From Amoebidium appalachense (lineage: Eukaryota; Ichthyosporea): a stretch of DNA of 64,000 bases. The stretch covers positions 14,074,001-14,138,000 of the forward strand of contig CAVNZM010000003.1 of assembly GCA_963693365.1 (NCBI GenBank), read 5' to 3'. This document shows positions 12,540 to 26,222 of the stretch, piece after piece (position 1 is the first letter of the stretch; every line of letters begins with the position of its first letter). The position numbers were made by a program, and so were the translations under genes. A model generated the notes under the pieces. The model saw only the letters and a list, made by a program, of their open reading frames with translations. It did no database searches and was not told where the DNA came from.

Positions 12540-12729
12540 AAAGATCCCGGGTCGATTCCCCTCCCCTCTCCGCACCTCCCCGGTACTGGCTATCGCGGCA
12601 AATCACTACCGTAAGGGTTTTTCTGGAGGTTTTCCCTTACCGAGTTTGACCAACTCACTCTTTTAATTCATATTCAGTCGGAACGGCGACTGGACGACCG
12701 AGGACGGTCGCTTTTTCTATACGGGGGAA
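12540..12729 (+). other. gypsy 3' untranslated region and polypurine tract
   Basis: A non-coding 190-base spacer ending in CGGGGGAA immediately before the 3' LTR, the expected position and base bias for plus-strand priming. Confidence 0.8.
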
Positions 12730-12919
12730 TGTAATGAGGACCGGCGACTGCCGGGCCGATCTGGCCCGAACCGGATCAGGATGACCCGGTCTGAGGGCGC
12801 GTGAGCCTGTGGCTCACGCTCATCAGAATGATATCCGACGACGCCTGAATAAAGACGTCATTCCCCTGTGTAGGGAACAACGGTCAGATCCTGTAGTAGA
12901 AGTCTCGTCCTTCTTTACA
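12730..12919 (+). repeat. gypsy 3' LTR (intact, 190 bp)
   Basis: Complete copy, matching the two halves of the 5' LTR. It is followed by TACA (12920-12923). It carries the uninterrupted TCAGA site that the copia element used in the other LTR. Confidence 0.95.
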
Positions 12920-12923
12920 TACA

Positions 12924-13540
12924 TCCACAAGGGAGAAAAAACCACAGATGTGGTTCACCGGACCAGGGTTCGACATTTGGGTTTCACAGTCGGGTATTTT
13001 CCGAAGGTTTGTGACGTCATGTATTTTGGCCTCGCGAAAGGTGGGGTATTTCCGGGATATACATACTTTAAATAGGTCAGATATTCTTGTTGTATACCTA
13101 TCCGCTAATATGTAAATATATCCTGCAGCATATAGCCCCTGTCCCCTGACTGGTCACTAGCTATAGCCAAAACACACATGATACACTACGGGTGAAAACT
13201 CAGTCTTGTTTTTCACCACGCGTGTAACCACCCGCCTACCTGCACCATTGTAACCTGAAACAGCCAGTCTAAGACTTTCGTTTAGGCGTTATAATCGCCT
13301 GTTCATCTCAGGATAGAGACATTATGTTGCTGACTAACTTCAATGAATAGAGGCGTGTGGAGCGCGCCACCCGCTGAAAAGCTTTACTTTGACCACATTC
13401 GCACCTGTTCCTGTGTGCTAAGTTCTCTCCGTGTCTCTAACTTGTGGTCCTTTCTTAGATAAGTTTCTCTCTTGGGGATTTCTCTTACGGTCATTTCCCC
13501 TCTTGGGGCGCCCGCGCACCCAAGGCTTCTAGAGATCTGA

Positions 13541-13542
<2 letters not shown>
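12924..13542. other. non-coding flank right of gypsy
   Basis: No gene seen. It contains GGGGTATTT-type sequence around 13040 and ordinary AT-rich DNA. Confidence 0.55.
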
Positions 13543-13612
<70 letters not shown>

Positions 13613-13910
13613 CCCCCTCTCCCCGCAGGCTCTCCGAACGGTCTCTCGTTCTTCACGATCTCTCCTCTCTCCCTCTCTCTGTCTCTCAGTCTCTCTCTCT
13701 CTCTCTCGCTCCCCCCCTCCCCCCCGAGTCTCTCTCTCTCTCTCAGGCAGTTTTCTCTCCCTCGCTCTTTCTCTCTCGTCTCTCTCTCGCTCCCCCCCCC
13801 CCCCCCCCCCCCCCGCTCTCCCTCTCCCTCTCTCCCGGAGAGTCTCTCTCTCTCTCTCTCTCCCCCTCTCTCACGGTGCACTGAGACTCCCGGTCCTTTC
13901 TCTCCGAAGC

Positions 13911-13941
<31 letters not shown>

Positions 13942-14590
13942 CTCTCTCTTTCCCTCTCCTTCTCCCCCCCACCTCCGCCCCCCCCCTCCCTCTCCCTTTC
14001 TCCCCGAGAGTCTCTTTCTCTCTCTTTCTCTCCCTCCTCTCTCACGGTGCTCTGAGACTCCCGGTCCTTTCTCTCCGAAGTCCCCCCCCTCTCCCCCCCA
14101 CCCCAACCCCTCCCTCACTACCCTTATAGCTCTCTCTTTGCCTGTTTCCTCCGCCTACATGCAACTGGGCTTCACATTATCTCTCTCGTCCCCCTCCCCC
14201 CCCCCCCCCCCCCTCTCTCCTCTCAGGCCCCCCTCCCCCCTACGGACCCCCGGCCAGCTCCGGCCCCAGGCACCCAGCCAACTTTCCAAACGTCCTTTGT
14301 CTCCCTCCTCCCCCTCCTCTCCCACACACACACACACAGTATGTATCTTCCTTGTCTGACCCTCTGTTCAACCCCCCCCCCCCCCTCCCCCCCCCCCCCC
14401 CCCCACCCCACCCCAACTCCCCTCCCGCCCTTCCTCCAATCCCTCGCTCCCTTCTCTCATTACCTGCAAATGGCACTGAGAGTCAAAGAGACTTACATAT
14501 AGCTAAGCACCTTTCAAACCCTCTCTTGCGCATTGTGGTATACTGATGATGGCCTTCCCAATCTTAACCCCCCCCCCCCCCCCCCCATCC
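13543..14590. repeat. (CT)n/C(n) polypyrimidine block with a 171-bp tandem repeat
   Basis: Long CT and C tracts (13543-13610, 13790-13815, 13910-13936 and others). A non-simple module starting CACGGTG and containing GACTCCCGGTCCTTTCTC occurs at 13872 and again at 14043, a 171-bp period. Open frames across it are only Ser/Leu/Pro low-complexity translations. Confidence 0.85.
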
Positions 14591-15600
14591 GATCCGGCCG
14601 GGTCCACCAAGAGCCCGAGGCTGAACCGCTGACCGAAATCCAAATAGGTATACGAATAGAACGAGATATTGCAATTCAGAGATAGACAATGTCACTCACT
14701 GCCTCCAATTTCCGGGATTGAATAGACCCCCAGAAACAGTGCTTTATCATGTAGGTAACTGCACAGAGGCAGCCAGGCAAACATATATAGACACAACAAC
14801 CTTGTATGTATACCCTATAACCCTTGTGTATGCCATAGTACCCTAGTCGGCCAAGGTAGAGTACCCCGTCCCTCAGCAAGTGGGGTATTTTGTTTTCGGG
14901 GTGGGGTATTTTGTAGGGTATTTTCCGGGTATTGTCTAACCCTGCACCGGACGATAGGTCACCTTCCAAATCTGGCATAACTTAGTAAGCCTATGTAAAA
15001 AAATCCCGCATCTCCACAGGATATTTAGGGGCCCTCGGGATATGGGATATATCCGGATATTTAGGCAGTTTTGGGATAGTTCCAAATGATATTTAGGGAG
15101 GGGCGGGATTTCCAATCTATCCACAGGGGGTGGATATATCCCGGTCGAGCGCTCAGGATAGATTTAGATATCCCGTGGGTTTATGGATATATTATATATG
15201 TTTGTGGCCAGGGATATCACAGTTTGTTTGTTTTTTTTTGTTTTTTTTTTGCGTCTGTGAGTTATATGGCAACTAGGCAGTGGCACGATCATACGGTTGA
15301 CCAATGAAAAACACAGGCCATGGCAGCCGTACAAACAAACCGTCAAAGACCCTGCGTTTAAAGGGGGGTTAAGCTTTGCACAGTACTATTAAATTGAGAA
15401 TTAAACAAGTGGTTTCTCTTATTTCATAGAGAGTACGGCATCAGAATAATTTCGAGCTCCTTCAGTCAGGGACCCCCACTAGTCGAGTAGTCGACCTTTT
15501 CATGACAGCATACACTGCCACACCTAGCATTGTAGAGGTTTGAATTTGATTTTCTAAACAAAAGAAATAATTATATTACAAATTATTCCCCTTTCAAGTT
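14591..15600. other. non-coding; GATATTTAGG-rich cluster
   Basis: No gene. GATATTTAGG and GGGTATTTT-like words recur at 14880-15100, and a related cluster lies at 16400-16620. A T-rich stretch sits at 15229-15250. Confidence 0.5.
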
Positions 15601-15602
15601 AT

Positions 15603-17053
<1,451 letters not shown>

Positions 17054-17711
17054 ATGGACGTGGAGCGAGACCGTGAGCTTATGTCAGCGTTGGAGGAACT
17101 TATTGGCACAGTATACGTAGGCACCCCTGGGGAAGAAGATGTGCCCGTGAACCAACCCACCGAAAACGACTTTCACGAGAGTGAATGTGGGGACCATATG
17201 CCCACACGTGTACCACACATAAACAAACGATAGCACCATTCTGGCTATGTACTTCGTGATGTATATAATTTGCTAAAAAAGAACGAGAAGGGCCTACCCA
17301 AGAAGACGAAGAAAGCGCATATACGAGCTGTATATGGAAAAGCGCAAACCCGACAGCGAGCTCAACAGCGAGCAGATAAAACGGCGCCGCGAAGCGGAGG
17401 AGTCGTATGCCAAACGTACAACGAATTTTCGACTATGCACCAAGTGCTACGAGTTGTTGCGGGGCAGGACGAAGTATTGTCATGTTTGCGAACCAACACA
17501 ATTCAAGCTGCGGAAGAGGGAAAATGATAAAGAGTGCCGTGGGCTTGGCAAGGTGGTAGAAGTCAGCACGGGTAATTTGCCGTTGCCGAAGGATCAGCGC
17601 GAGATGATGGCACTGCTTTCGGCTTCAGAGCAGGTTGCCAACTCAACAACGTTAGCATTTAGCCGGCGCATGTTTCTGGTCAAAGGAAGAAACCCAGGGG
17701 GCGCTGATTGA
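17054..17711 (+). pseudogene. broken ORF with a CxxC...CxxC zinc-ribbon-like segment
   Basis: An ATG at 17054 opens MDVERDRELMSALEEL and runs to a TAG at 17231-17233. The same frame continues as GYVLRDVYNLLKKNEKG, then coding character shifts by one frame near 17315-17330 into YMEKRKPDSELNSEQ. The latter contains LCTKCYELLRGRTKYCHVC, a likely zinc-binding pair, and ends at 17711. Both parts look protein-like rather than low-complexity, so this reads as one gene with a stop and a frameshift. The GY..RD.YNLL segment recalls MULE/FAR1-type proteins, but I cannot assign a family firmly. Confidence 0.45.
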
Positions 17712-17949
17712 CGGCATGTAAAGCAGTCGTTTGTGGTGCGTGCGTGTGTGTGCATACGGGTGTGTGTCTTCCTACTTCGTTATTGGGCTTATGATGTTTT
17801 TTCTACTCGTCTCTTTGCAATTGTGTGTGCCTACGTGCGTGTGTTGTTCATGTCTAGCAGATCTGCTCGTGTACCAGCCTGCCCGTGTCATTCGTTTTCA
17901 ATTCATCCGATGATGAGTTAGTTGCAAAGTTGGCTGTACGCTACGGTGT

Positions 17950-17954
<5 letters not shown>

Positions 17955-17980
<26 letters not shown>

Positions 17981-18165
17981 GGGGGGGGAGGGCGTGTGTG
18001 TGTGTGTGTGTGTGTGGCGGGGGGGAGGGGGGAGGGGGGGGTTTGTTTTTTTTTTTTTTTTTTTTTTTGGCGAGGCTGTGTGTGTGTGTGTGGGTTTGGG
18101 GGGGGGGGGGGGGGGGGGGGGGAGAAGGAGGGGGGGGGGGGGGGGGGGGGGGGAGGGTTAGGAAT
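17955..18165. repeat. GT/G-run low-complexity block
   Basis: Alternating (GT)n, G(n) and T(n) tracts. Translations are only Cys/Val and Gly runs. Confidence 0.9.
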
Positions 18166-18225
18166 CTGAGACGAGAAAAGTAGCTGTGGTGACCTTACTA
18201 AAATCTTCACGTTGCTTCTGCTAAT

Positions 18226-18389
18226 ATGATGCAACACAGGAGGATGGTTGTGCTCTACTACCACAACGACACTGTGGTGTTTGGAGACTGTGATAGCCCG
18301 GACTGCAACGGTGCCATGGCCGCACGTGTAGGCATAGCGAATGAACCAGCGTGGTGTTACCACATTGGGGTGGCTATGAAATGGGGCAC
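18226..18389 (+). CDS. putative exon with Cys/His cluster
   Basis: An open segment ending in a good donor (TCCG then GTAACCC). It encodes a non-repetitive peptide with GDCDSPDCNGAM and WCYHIGVAM, a spacing of cysteines and a C-x-H reminiscent of the closing half of SWIM-type zinc fingers. The start and upstream connection are unresolved. The donor is followed after three bases by poly-C, as at other introns in this window. Confidence 0.35.
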
Positions 18390-18399
18390 GTCCGGTAAC

Positions 18400-19330
<931 letters not shown>

Positions 19331-19479
19331 TCTCTCCCTCTCTGTCCCTCTCGATGGCCTCCCTTGGCTGTACTCTTACGAATAGCCGGCCCTCTGCATC
19401 TCCACAAATCAAATACTCGAAACATGTGTGTACCTTGTCCTGCAGCACGTGCATGTAGATGACCTGCTGACAACATTTC

Positions 19480-19811
19480 TGCAGAGGTTGGCAGGCCACG
19501 CACGGTTGGCTGCAAAGTGCCCGGCCACTGGGCCAGCTACCTTGAGAAAAAATACCAAGACCACCTGCAGGCATCACAGCAGCAGGATCAGAACTCCGGG
19601 AATGGTGGCCCAGGTGTGGGGGGGGGCAGCCCAGCAGGGTGCCGATGCACAGTCAGCATGCCCCCCTGCTGACCGGGAATAGCCATTGCGTCTGTGGAGC
19701 CCGGAGCTTCTGGATCGGCAGCGGATGATTGAGGAGGATGCAGAGCACTTCAAGTTCACCCAGGTGCAGAAGGTGCTTGATAGCAGAGGAAAGCCGACTG
19801 GGTGCTATGTA
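19480..19811 (+). CDS. putative exon(s), unknown protein
   Basis: Two stretches have coding character. About 19484-19611 reads GHWASYLEKKYQDHLQ followed by a Gln/Gly-rich tail. About 19690-19811 reads LWSPELLDRQRMIEEDAEHF and then VQKVLDSRGKPTGCYV before a GTGCGTGC donor. They are in different frames, so at least one intron or break lies between. With the segment at 20591 they may form one gene. Confidence 0.35.
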
Positions 19812-20530
19812 GGTGCGTGCATATGTGAATTTGGTGGGTGGGTGGGGTTGTGGCCCTAGGCTAGGGTGGTTGAAGTGGTATGTGTATTAGAACGTAATAA
19901 ACCCAAGGTGCTTCGTATGCCCCGTTGTATTTTTGTGCGCCTGGTTGGGGTGGGTAGGGGAAAAGTAGGTTGGGTGGAAGAGGGGGGAAGGGGCAGGTAT
20001 GGATGTGCGTATAGGAGGGTTTGTGGGTCGTTGAGTAGATGGGCAAGGTAGTAGTGTCATGGAATGTGTGCGGGTGTCTTATTTCTTGCGAGCAAACGGT
20101 TAATGCTAGTGGTCATAGTAACGGGGTGGGGGAGAGGGGACTCTACCCATAGTGCTTGGAGGGAAAGTTGGTGGGTGTATGTATGAGGGGGTGGAGGGGG
20201 GAGAGGGGGGGGGGGGGGGGTCAAAGGAGAGGATGGGTATATATAACCAAAGGGAAGGATTATTTGTAACACTTGATTCAGGTCTGTGGGTAGGCGGGGG
20301 CAGGGATGGGGTTGGGGTTGTGGGCGGCGGTGGTGTGGGGGTGGGGATGGTGGTAGGGGTGCGAGGGAGGAAGGGGTGTGTGTGTCTGGTGTATGCACTG
20401 TATGTGTGTCTATGTGGATGATCAGTCTGCCTGTGTGCAAGAATAAGTAGTTGGGTGTGTGGATGGGTAGTGTGTGTGCTCCGATGCGTACTCAAGTGTG
20501 CGTGTGGGTGTGTGTGGTGGTGGTGGTGGT

Positions 20531-20566
<36 letters not shown>

Positions 20567-20590
20567 CTACTGATTTCCTTGCTCTTGCAG

Positions 20591-20770
20591 TGTACGGTGG
20601 TGTTGCAGCAAAAGCAGACGATGGGGATGGACTTGATGATCCCACTGGGTTCCGTGTTGTCTACGCCCGTTGCGGTGAAAAGGGCCGTATCACCTCCTTC
20701 TTCTGCAGTTGCCCAGAGTACCGTGGGCGCAAGCGCAATGCCAAACGTGATGGCTTTCACTTCTGGCCCC
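20591..20770 (+). CDS. putative SWIM-like exon (CSCPEY)
   Basis: Preceded by a polypyrimidine-rich acceptor (CTCTTGCAG). The open segment encodes GVAAKADDGDGLDDPTG, then VVYARCGEKGRITSFFCSCPEY. The CxC with following Pro-Glu-Tyr resembles the first half of a SWIM zinc finger, as found in MULE transposases and some regulatory proteins. The matching C-x-H is not seen downstream in the same frame. A decayed Mutator-like transposase is one option; confidence is low. Confidence 0.4.
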
Positions 20771-20814
20771 TTCAGATGCATTTTTATACTGAGGGTCCTT
20801 GAAGCAGAAGTTGC

Positions 20815-21650
20815 CTCCTTTCTATCTAACAACTGTTGTAAACCTGGGCCTGTAACACTCTCGATATATGGTCTGGTCCCAATAGCTACTAGAGTATCCC
20901 ATCTCGCGCTGAAATTCAATAAGCACATAAGCCGCTTAAAGAAGTATTTGCCCTCCCACCCTCTCTTCTCTATCCGACCTGTCCCCTCCTCACCTCTCCC
21001 CTCTTTCCTTCCCTCTCTCTCTCCTTTTCCCCCGGGCACAAATACAAATAAACCCCGCAAGAGTGTGCGTGTGACTTTGGACTGCCACTTACTTATTAAA
21101 CATGTACGCAATCACAAGATAATCACGCAATATAACAAATGGAAAAAGATACCACACGACACTAGACCCGATGAAAGTAGACACGTTGAAAAACTAAGCC
21201 TTATGTCTCGTTTTATATATAATGACCGCCTTAACCATATTGCCAAATATGGCACTCGCAAATGTATAACCCCTAAATACATATTACCTTCCTGTAGAAC
21301 TGGTCTTTCTCTAGCTGATGGTATTATTATTGATCAATTACCACGCTTTTACTGTACACGTGCTATACAGTGGAGATCTAATAAGTATAAGGTGGCATCG
21401 TTTGCATGCCCAAACAACACACACACACACCAGTTTAAACGGTCATGTATCGCCAAATGTAGTTTGATCGACCACATAATACCGCAACACACACACGTCA
21501 CATTCACAACAGACACCCAGAAAGATAGCCTACCTGTAAATTACAACATCCTTGATTTTATACTAAACACGGGTAACTACGACCTGTTTATTAGATGTAT
21601 TGATTGGCTTGAGAAACACATCATTACAAAATTCTGCGCACGCACACGCA
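20815..21650 (+). pseudogene. ORF fragment resembling a LINE ORF2 C-terminus
   Basis: A long open frame without an own start. Its distal 200 residues are non-repetitive and contain SCRTGLSLADGIIIDQLPRF, FACPNN and SCIAKCSLIDHII, then FILNTGNYDLFIRCIDWLEK. The Cys/His spacing followed by a short helical tail recalls the end of non-LTR retrotransposon ORF2 proteins. No reverse transcriptase motif is present. The frame runs into an (AC)n tract (21651-21743), which could be the element's 3' tail. Confidence 0.4.
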
Positions 21651-21652
21651 CG

Positions 21653-21743
<91 letters not shown>
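21651..21743. repeat. (AC)n microsatellite
   Basis: Pure AC repeat following the LINE-like ORF. Confidence 0.95.
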
Positions 21744-21745
<2 letters not shown>

Positions 21746-21766
21746 CCAGCTGATACCGAGTGTGTA

Positions 21767-21953
21767 TGTGTGATGACTATATATCAGGGTTTACTTTCTC
21801 TATGAGACACCATAAAGACTAAGAAAAATTAATTAGTTGGGGTTCCCCGTTTTTTTTTGTTTTTTTTTTTAGGGGGGGGGGGGACCCCAACTAATTGATT
21901 TTTCTTAGTCTTTATGGTGTCTCGTAGAGAAAACCTTGATATATAGTCATCAC
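21767..21953. repeat. large near-perfect inverted repeat (hairpin)
   Basis: Left arm 21771-21848 and right arm about 21880-21952 are reverse complements with few mismatches (for example GAGACACCATAAAGACTAAG against CTTAGTCTTTATGGTGTCTC). The loop is a T/G run of about 31 bases. No ORF crosses it. Confidence 0.92.
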
Positions 21954-22384
21954 CCGACATCTATGTACGTGATCATGATATACCGCTGAGGGGATAATCC
22001 GAGCAAAAACCCCCCATACCTGAGACTGGTCTCTCTTTGCCTCGAGTAAACAGCGTAAACCCCAATGCATATGGGTGCGCTATTTGCCAATTGAGACACT
22101 ACCGTATTGCAGCCAATGCCATTAAATTGACTGGGCACACACGTGTCGGCCAGCAGACAACAGAGTTTCGCTAGCAAACGTACGGTGTTTCTTTTTTTCC
22201 CTTTTTTCTTTCTTCGACTCGCACTTGTCGTACCTATTTATTTGTACACCGCCACACACATGCACAGCCCTGGCGCAGCGCCCGCAATCCACCATGACGT
22301 AATAATAAAATAAAGGATGACGTCATCTTGGATTGATTGCGCAATCACAATGTTTGCGCAATCATCTCTTATACAGACTATCAT

Positions 22385-24217
22385 CACGGCCCTCTGTATA
22401 AACGAGTATGCGAAACTTGTACCAACGTTGCACCGCCCGACCACGGCCCTCTGGCCCTCTGAAAAAAAGACGGCCTGGATACAGAACGGGGTCAAAAGAG
22501 CAGATTGGTATTTCGATCCACTGGATTCGCTAGCAAACTACTATCAGTGCGCAGATTATGAAGGAAAACGGAAGGAAAAAAAAAAACGACTAAAGTTTAT
22601 GAAGTGCTTCCTATGTTCTAAGGCGTTTTTTTGTCTTAGAGTAAAATGCGCAAGCCCTATAGCACAAAGTTTTGGCATAGTGTACATAATAGTGTAGCTG
22701 AGTCTCAGTATAGTTATATCTATTGAGCAGTTCACGTTTACACATAGTGAGCAAAGATCTGCTACAAAACTAGAACTCTTCTTTGCGTATATTCTCTCAA
22801 AGGTGTTTCTATCCACTAGGTAACATAATACTACCTGTATGTTAAGTATTAGAACGTCTATGTCCTGCAACACTAACCACCAACCAATAAACACTGTGTA
22901 GCCCCCCCCCCCCCCCCCCCCGGGCAAACCCTCACACCTCTACCTACTGGCAAAAAAAGAAAAGAAAGAGGGTTAGAAAACACTGACAAAGCCGCTAGAG
23001 CTCTGCTTCCTCCAAATACGCCTCTACCATCCAATCGTACTCCGCCTCTGCTGCCTCCAGTGCAGCCACCAGCTCGTCATCGTTTCCCTCCATCTCCCAC
23101 TCGACGGTAGGTGGTTCCGCCGTGGTTGTTTTGTTTTCACCTTTCTTTCCCTTCTTCCTCCCTTCGCCTCCCTTTTCCTCATTTTGCTCTCCTTTTTCTT
23201 CTTTGCTGGTTTTGTCGACGGCATGCTCCCTGCAACTGTGGCAGGGACGCCTGCCCCCGCGGCGGCCTCGCTCGCCGCCAAAGCGGCCGCCTGCACTGTT
23301 TTGGCTTTCCGGTTTGCTTTGTTGGGTGCTTTCTTCGCTTGTTCCTTGCGTTGACGCACATACGCGCTCAGGTGGCAGTTGGTTGCAACGGTTATTAGTC
23401 GTTCCACTAGTGCTCTCTTTTGCGTGCCGCACACCCCACACTCGTCCATAAGTGCCTTATCGGTATTGTACCTTTTGACTGCATGTTCGCTGAGTAGCAC
23501 AGCCACCGTTCTATGGCTGCCCCCCGGAAGGTACGTGTTGACCAGTGGCTTTAGCAGTGCCTCCACCACACAGTAGACCAATGTGACAATGCTCACTGTT
23601 GGTGGTGAAGGGAAAGTCAGGCCCCCCCGATTGGCGGCGCGGATGAGTCGGTAGTGATCGTCTGTGGCTCTCCCGGCCGTAGTGGTGGCTGTTTCGGTAG
23701 CTGTGGTGCTTGTTTCAGTGGGTGTGTTGGTGTTTTTGTTGGGTGTGGTGATTTCGAGATGTGCACGACATGTGTTGCAGCCAACACCGCGCACGTGAAG
23801 CGCGTGCACACAGAACCCTGCCCGGTAGGTTAGCACCTCTGGCTTTCTGACGTCTTCGCTGATTTTATAGACGTGGCCCCAGATGGTGTTGTTGTAGAGT
23901 GGGAGAATGGTCTCGATGGTGATCGTTTTGCGTTTGCTGTTGAGTGCTGTGTTCATGTTGTCGAACAGCTGTGTTACACTTGTGCCCGTCTGCACTGCCA
24001 GCTTTGCCAGCTTCTGCACCCGTATCCTTTTGACGGCCTGGAGAGTCTGTTCATAGAGGTGAGTTTATTGTGTGATTTGTGTATATATAGATGGCACGTG
24101 GCTATAAAAGTTTAATATGACACACTATGGCGCGGGCGCGCAAGCAGTGTATCATAGCATATCTTCGTGTGTACACAAGCATGGTTTAGGTATATCTGCA
24201 TGGGGTTGTGTATGTAT

Positions 24218-24262
<45 letters not shown>

Positions 24263-24779
24263 TACGGTGTGTGTGTGTGTGTGTGTGTGTGGTGTTTGGT
24301 GTATGTGTGTCTGTGTGTCTGTGTGTGTGTGTGTGCGTGTACGTGTGTGCATTTTTGTGGTTTGATTTCAACAGCCCCGCCCCCCCCCCCCCCCCCCCAC
24401 CCCACCCCCTAATTTCATTTTTCGTTCAGTTTTCTTTGCACCCTTTCTTTTCACCACACTCCTTTTATCCTGATACCCCCCGCTCCCCCTCCCCTCCTCC
24501 TCCAACCCCTTCTTCCGTCCCTGCCTCTCTCGCTATCCCCCCCCCCCCCCCCCCCCCCCCCCCCCTTTTTTTTTCCTCCTGATTATTTTATTCCCGGGGG
24601 CCACCATGTCATGACACCACTATCCTATTATTAAGGTGAATCACCAAATCATCCTATATCTGTTCTGTCTCTGTTCTTTGTAATGCTGTATGAATCGTGT
24701 GTGTGTGATGTATCTCTTGTGTTTCATTGTTGCAGGCAGTGGGTGGGTGGCTGAGTAGGGTAGGGGTGTGCGTGTGTGT

Positions 24780-24829
<50 letters not shown>

Positions 24830-25116
24830 AGGAGGGGAGGTACCCACCTGTGCTGTCCCAACGTTGTAGTTCCCACCGCTGTACTGTCGGATTGTGCCAA
24901 AAGCACCCTCAAGGGAGTCGGTTTGAAACTTTCTGGTGAGCACAAAGTTGAGCTTCTCGCCGCTCACGCCGCTGTCCAGGAGATAGCGGATGAGACTGGC
25001 CTGCAAATTAAAAGTCAGCAAAATCTGTGTGGCACCACATTTGACTACGCTTGGCATGTGAAAAACCATATGGAAACCCCCCCCCCCCCCCCTCCCCACC
25101 CACCCATCCCGACACA

Positions 25117-25180
<64 letters not shown>

Positions 25181-25260
25181 AACACACTGATGCGCGCGCA
25201 CACACACACGTGTCACACACACACACACACACACACAGTGTCACACACAGACACACACAA

Positions 25261-25296
<36 letters not shown>

Positions 25297-26222
25297 TTCA
25301 TGCCGGTCGACTCCTCATGTGACCTTGTGTGTTGGGGGGGTGAGGGGGTGAGGGGGCGAGGGCATGAGGACATTGGAGGGGATTTTGAGGGGGGGGGGGG
25401 GGGGTACCATTGTCTTGCTCGTAAACGCCAGCGACCACTGTGTTTCCTCCGTAAACCCTCCAGCCGGCGTGCCGCTCCGCTATTTCCAGGGCACGGACAA
25501 CAAGCTGGCCGAACACGAACATCTCCTTCTGGCGCTTCCTCGCTACTGCCTCTTCCTCTTGCCTTGCCCGAACCTTCTCCATCTTTGCGGCTCTCTCTTC
25601 CGGGTCCGTACGAGGAGGCGCGGAAGGGGCGCTCAGGTAACTGGGGCAGTTGGGAAAAATGCTCGGGACGGCGCCTGGCCTAGGCCACGCTTTGCCACCT
25701 TTTTTAACGATGTCATGGGCGGGAAAGTGACGGCAGCAGACCCGCGCAACACCGTGCGGGTCGAAGTTCTCAGGCCACTGCCTCGGCACAGCACGTAGCG
25801 ACGCACTGAGAAGGTTCCGTGTTTCTTCGCGTAGCGTCTCGCTTTTAATGCGCCCGTCGTTTGGGTTGGGGAATTTGTAAACGAAAACCTTGTTTTGGTC
25901 GTCGTAGTTGCCTCTGCAGCCTGGAACACTGCATATGTTACCGATTTTGTTGCTACGCAGACCGTTACTTCTCTTCTTATCCATTCCAGGCTCGGGAGGA
26001 GCAGCTCCCTTCATAAGGCCAGTCCCGCCGTCAGCCATGTTACCGATGTCTCCGTCTTTGAACCAAAAAAAGCGAGACGTAAACGAAAAACAACAACATA
26101 CATGTTCTGTGCCGACATCTCGTTTTAGGGCCGGAATCCAGTGGATCGAGATACCACGAGCACAATGGAATGCGATTTTATGACGTAGTGTATCCAGGCC
26201 GTCTTTTTTTCAGAGGGCCGTG
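22385..26222 (-). mobile_element. P-element-like DNA transposon with THAP transposase
   Basis: The outer ends are inverted CACGGCCCTCTG (22385-22396 and 26211-26222), flanked by the seven-base direct repeat CTATCAT (22378-22384 and 26223-26229). A seven- or eight-base duplication fits the P superfamily. The right end continues inward as GAAAAAAAGACGGCCTGGAT, and its match on the left lies 57 bp inside the tip (22442-22486), so the left end has a duplicated or inserted tip. A further shared subterminal word is CGATCCACTGGATTC. The interior encodes a THAP protein with P-type C-terminal motifs on the minus strand. Length is 3,838 bp. Confidence 0.9.
22995..26038 (-). pseudogene. THAP-domain P-type transposase, core-deleted
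   Basis: Three exons. Exon 1 (26038-25408) starts at ATG and carries a THAP zinc finger: CSVPGC, then CCRHF, then the AVPSIF box, followed by a charged coiled-coil-like segment (about residues 140-180). Exon 2 (about 25044 or 25000 to 24848) encodes VKCGATQILLTFNLQ and FVLTRKFQTDSLEGAFG, matching the late part of P/THAP9 transposases. Exon 3 (24046-22995) continues VKRIRVQKLAKL, has CNTC, Lys-rich and acidic segments, and switches frame near 23135 in an A-rich run before ending at 22995. Splice phases fit (1, then 0). Only about 360 bp separate exons 1 and 2, so most of the RNase H-like and GTP-binding core is absent: a deletion derivative. Confidence 0.85.

Larger units (their letters stand above)
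1911..12919 (+). mobile_element. Ty3/gypsy LTR retrotransposon, interrupted by a copia element
   Basis: The element starts TGTAATGAGG at 1911 and ends TTCTTTACA at 12919. The 3' LTR (12730-12919, 190 bp) matches the 5' LTR once the copia insertion is removed (1911-2069 plus 6292-6322, also 190 bp), and I see no differences between them. Four-base TACA duplications flank it (1907-1910 and 12920-12923). Without the insertion it is about 6.8 kb. Internal order is PBS, gag-like ORF, protease, RT, RNase H, integrase, polypurine tract. No envelope gene is seen. The coding region has several breaks, so this copy should not make a full polyprotein. Confidence 0.95.

Noticed and set aside
12540-12729. 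Possible envelope gene after gypsy pol
   Set aside because: Only 190 bases lie between the pol stop and the 3' LTR, with no ORF.
13384-14118. Open frames rich in Ser-Leu-Pro or Arg-Glu-Gly over CT/C tracts
   Set aside because: Low-complexity translations of (CT)n and C(n); both strands are open for the same trivial reason.
22317-22697. A 126-residue open frame at the left end of the P-like transposon
   Set aside because: It overlaps the terminal and subterminal repeats and has no recognisable motif.
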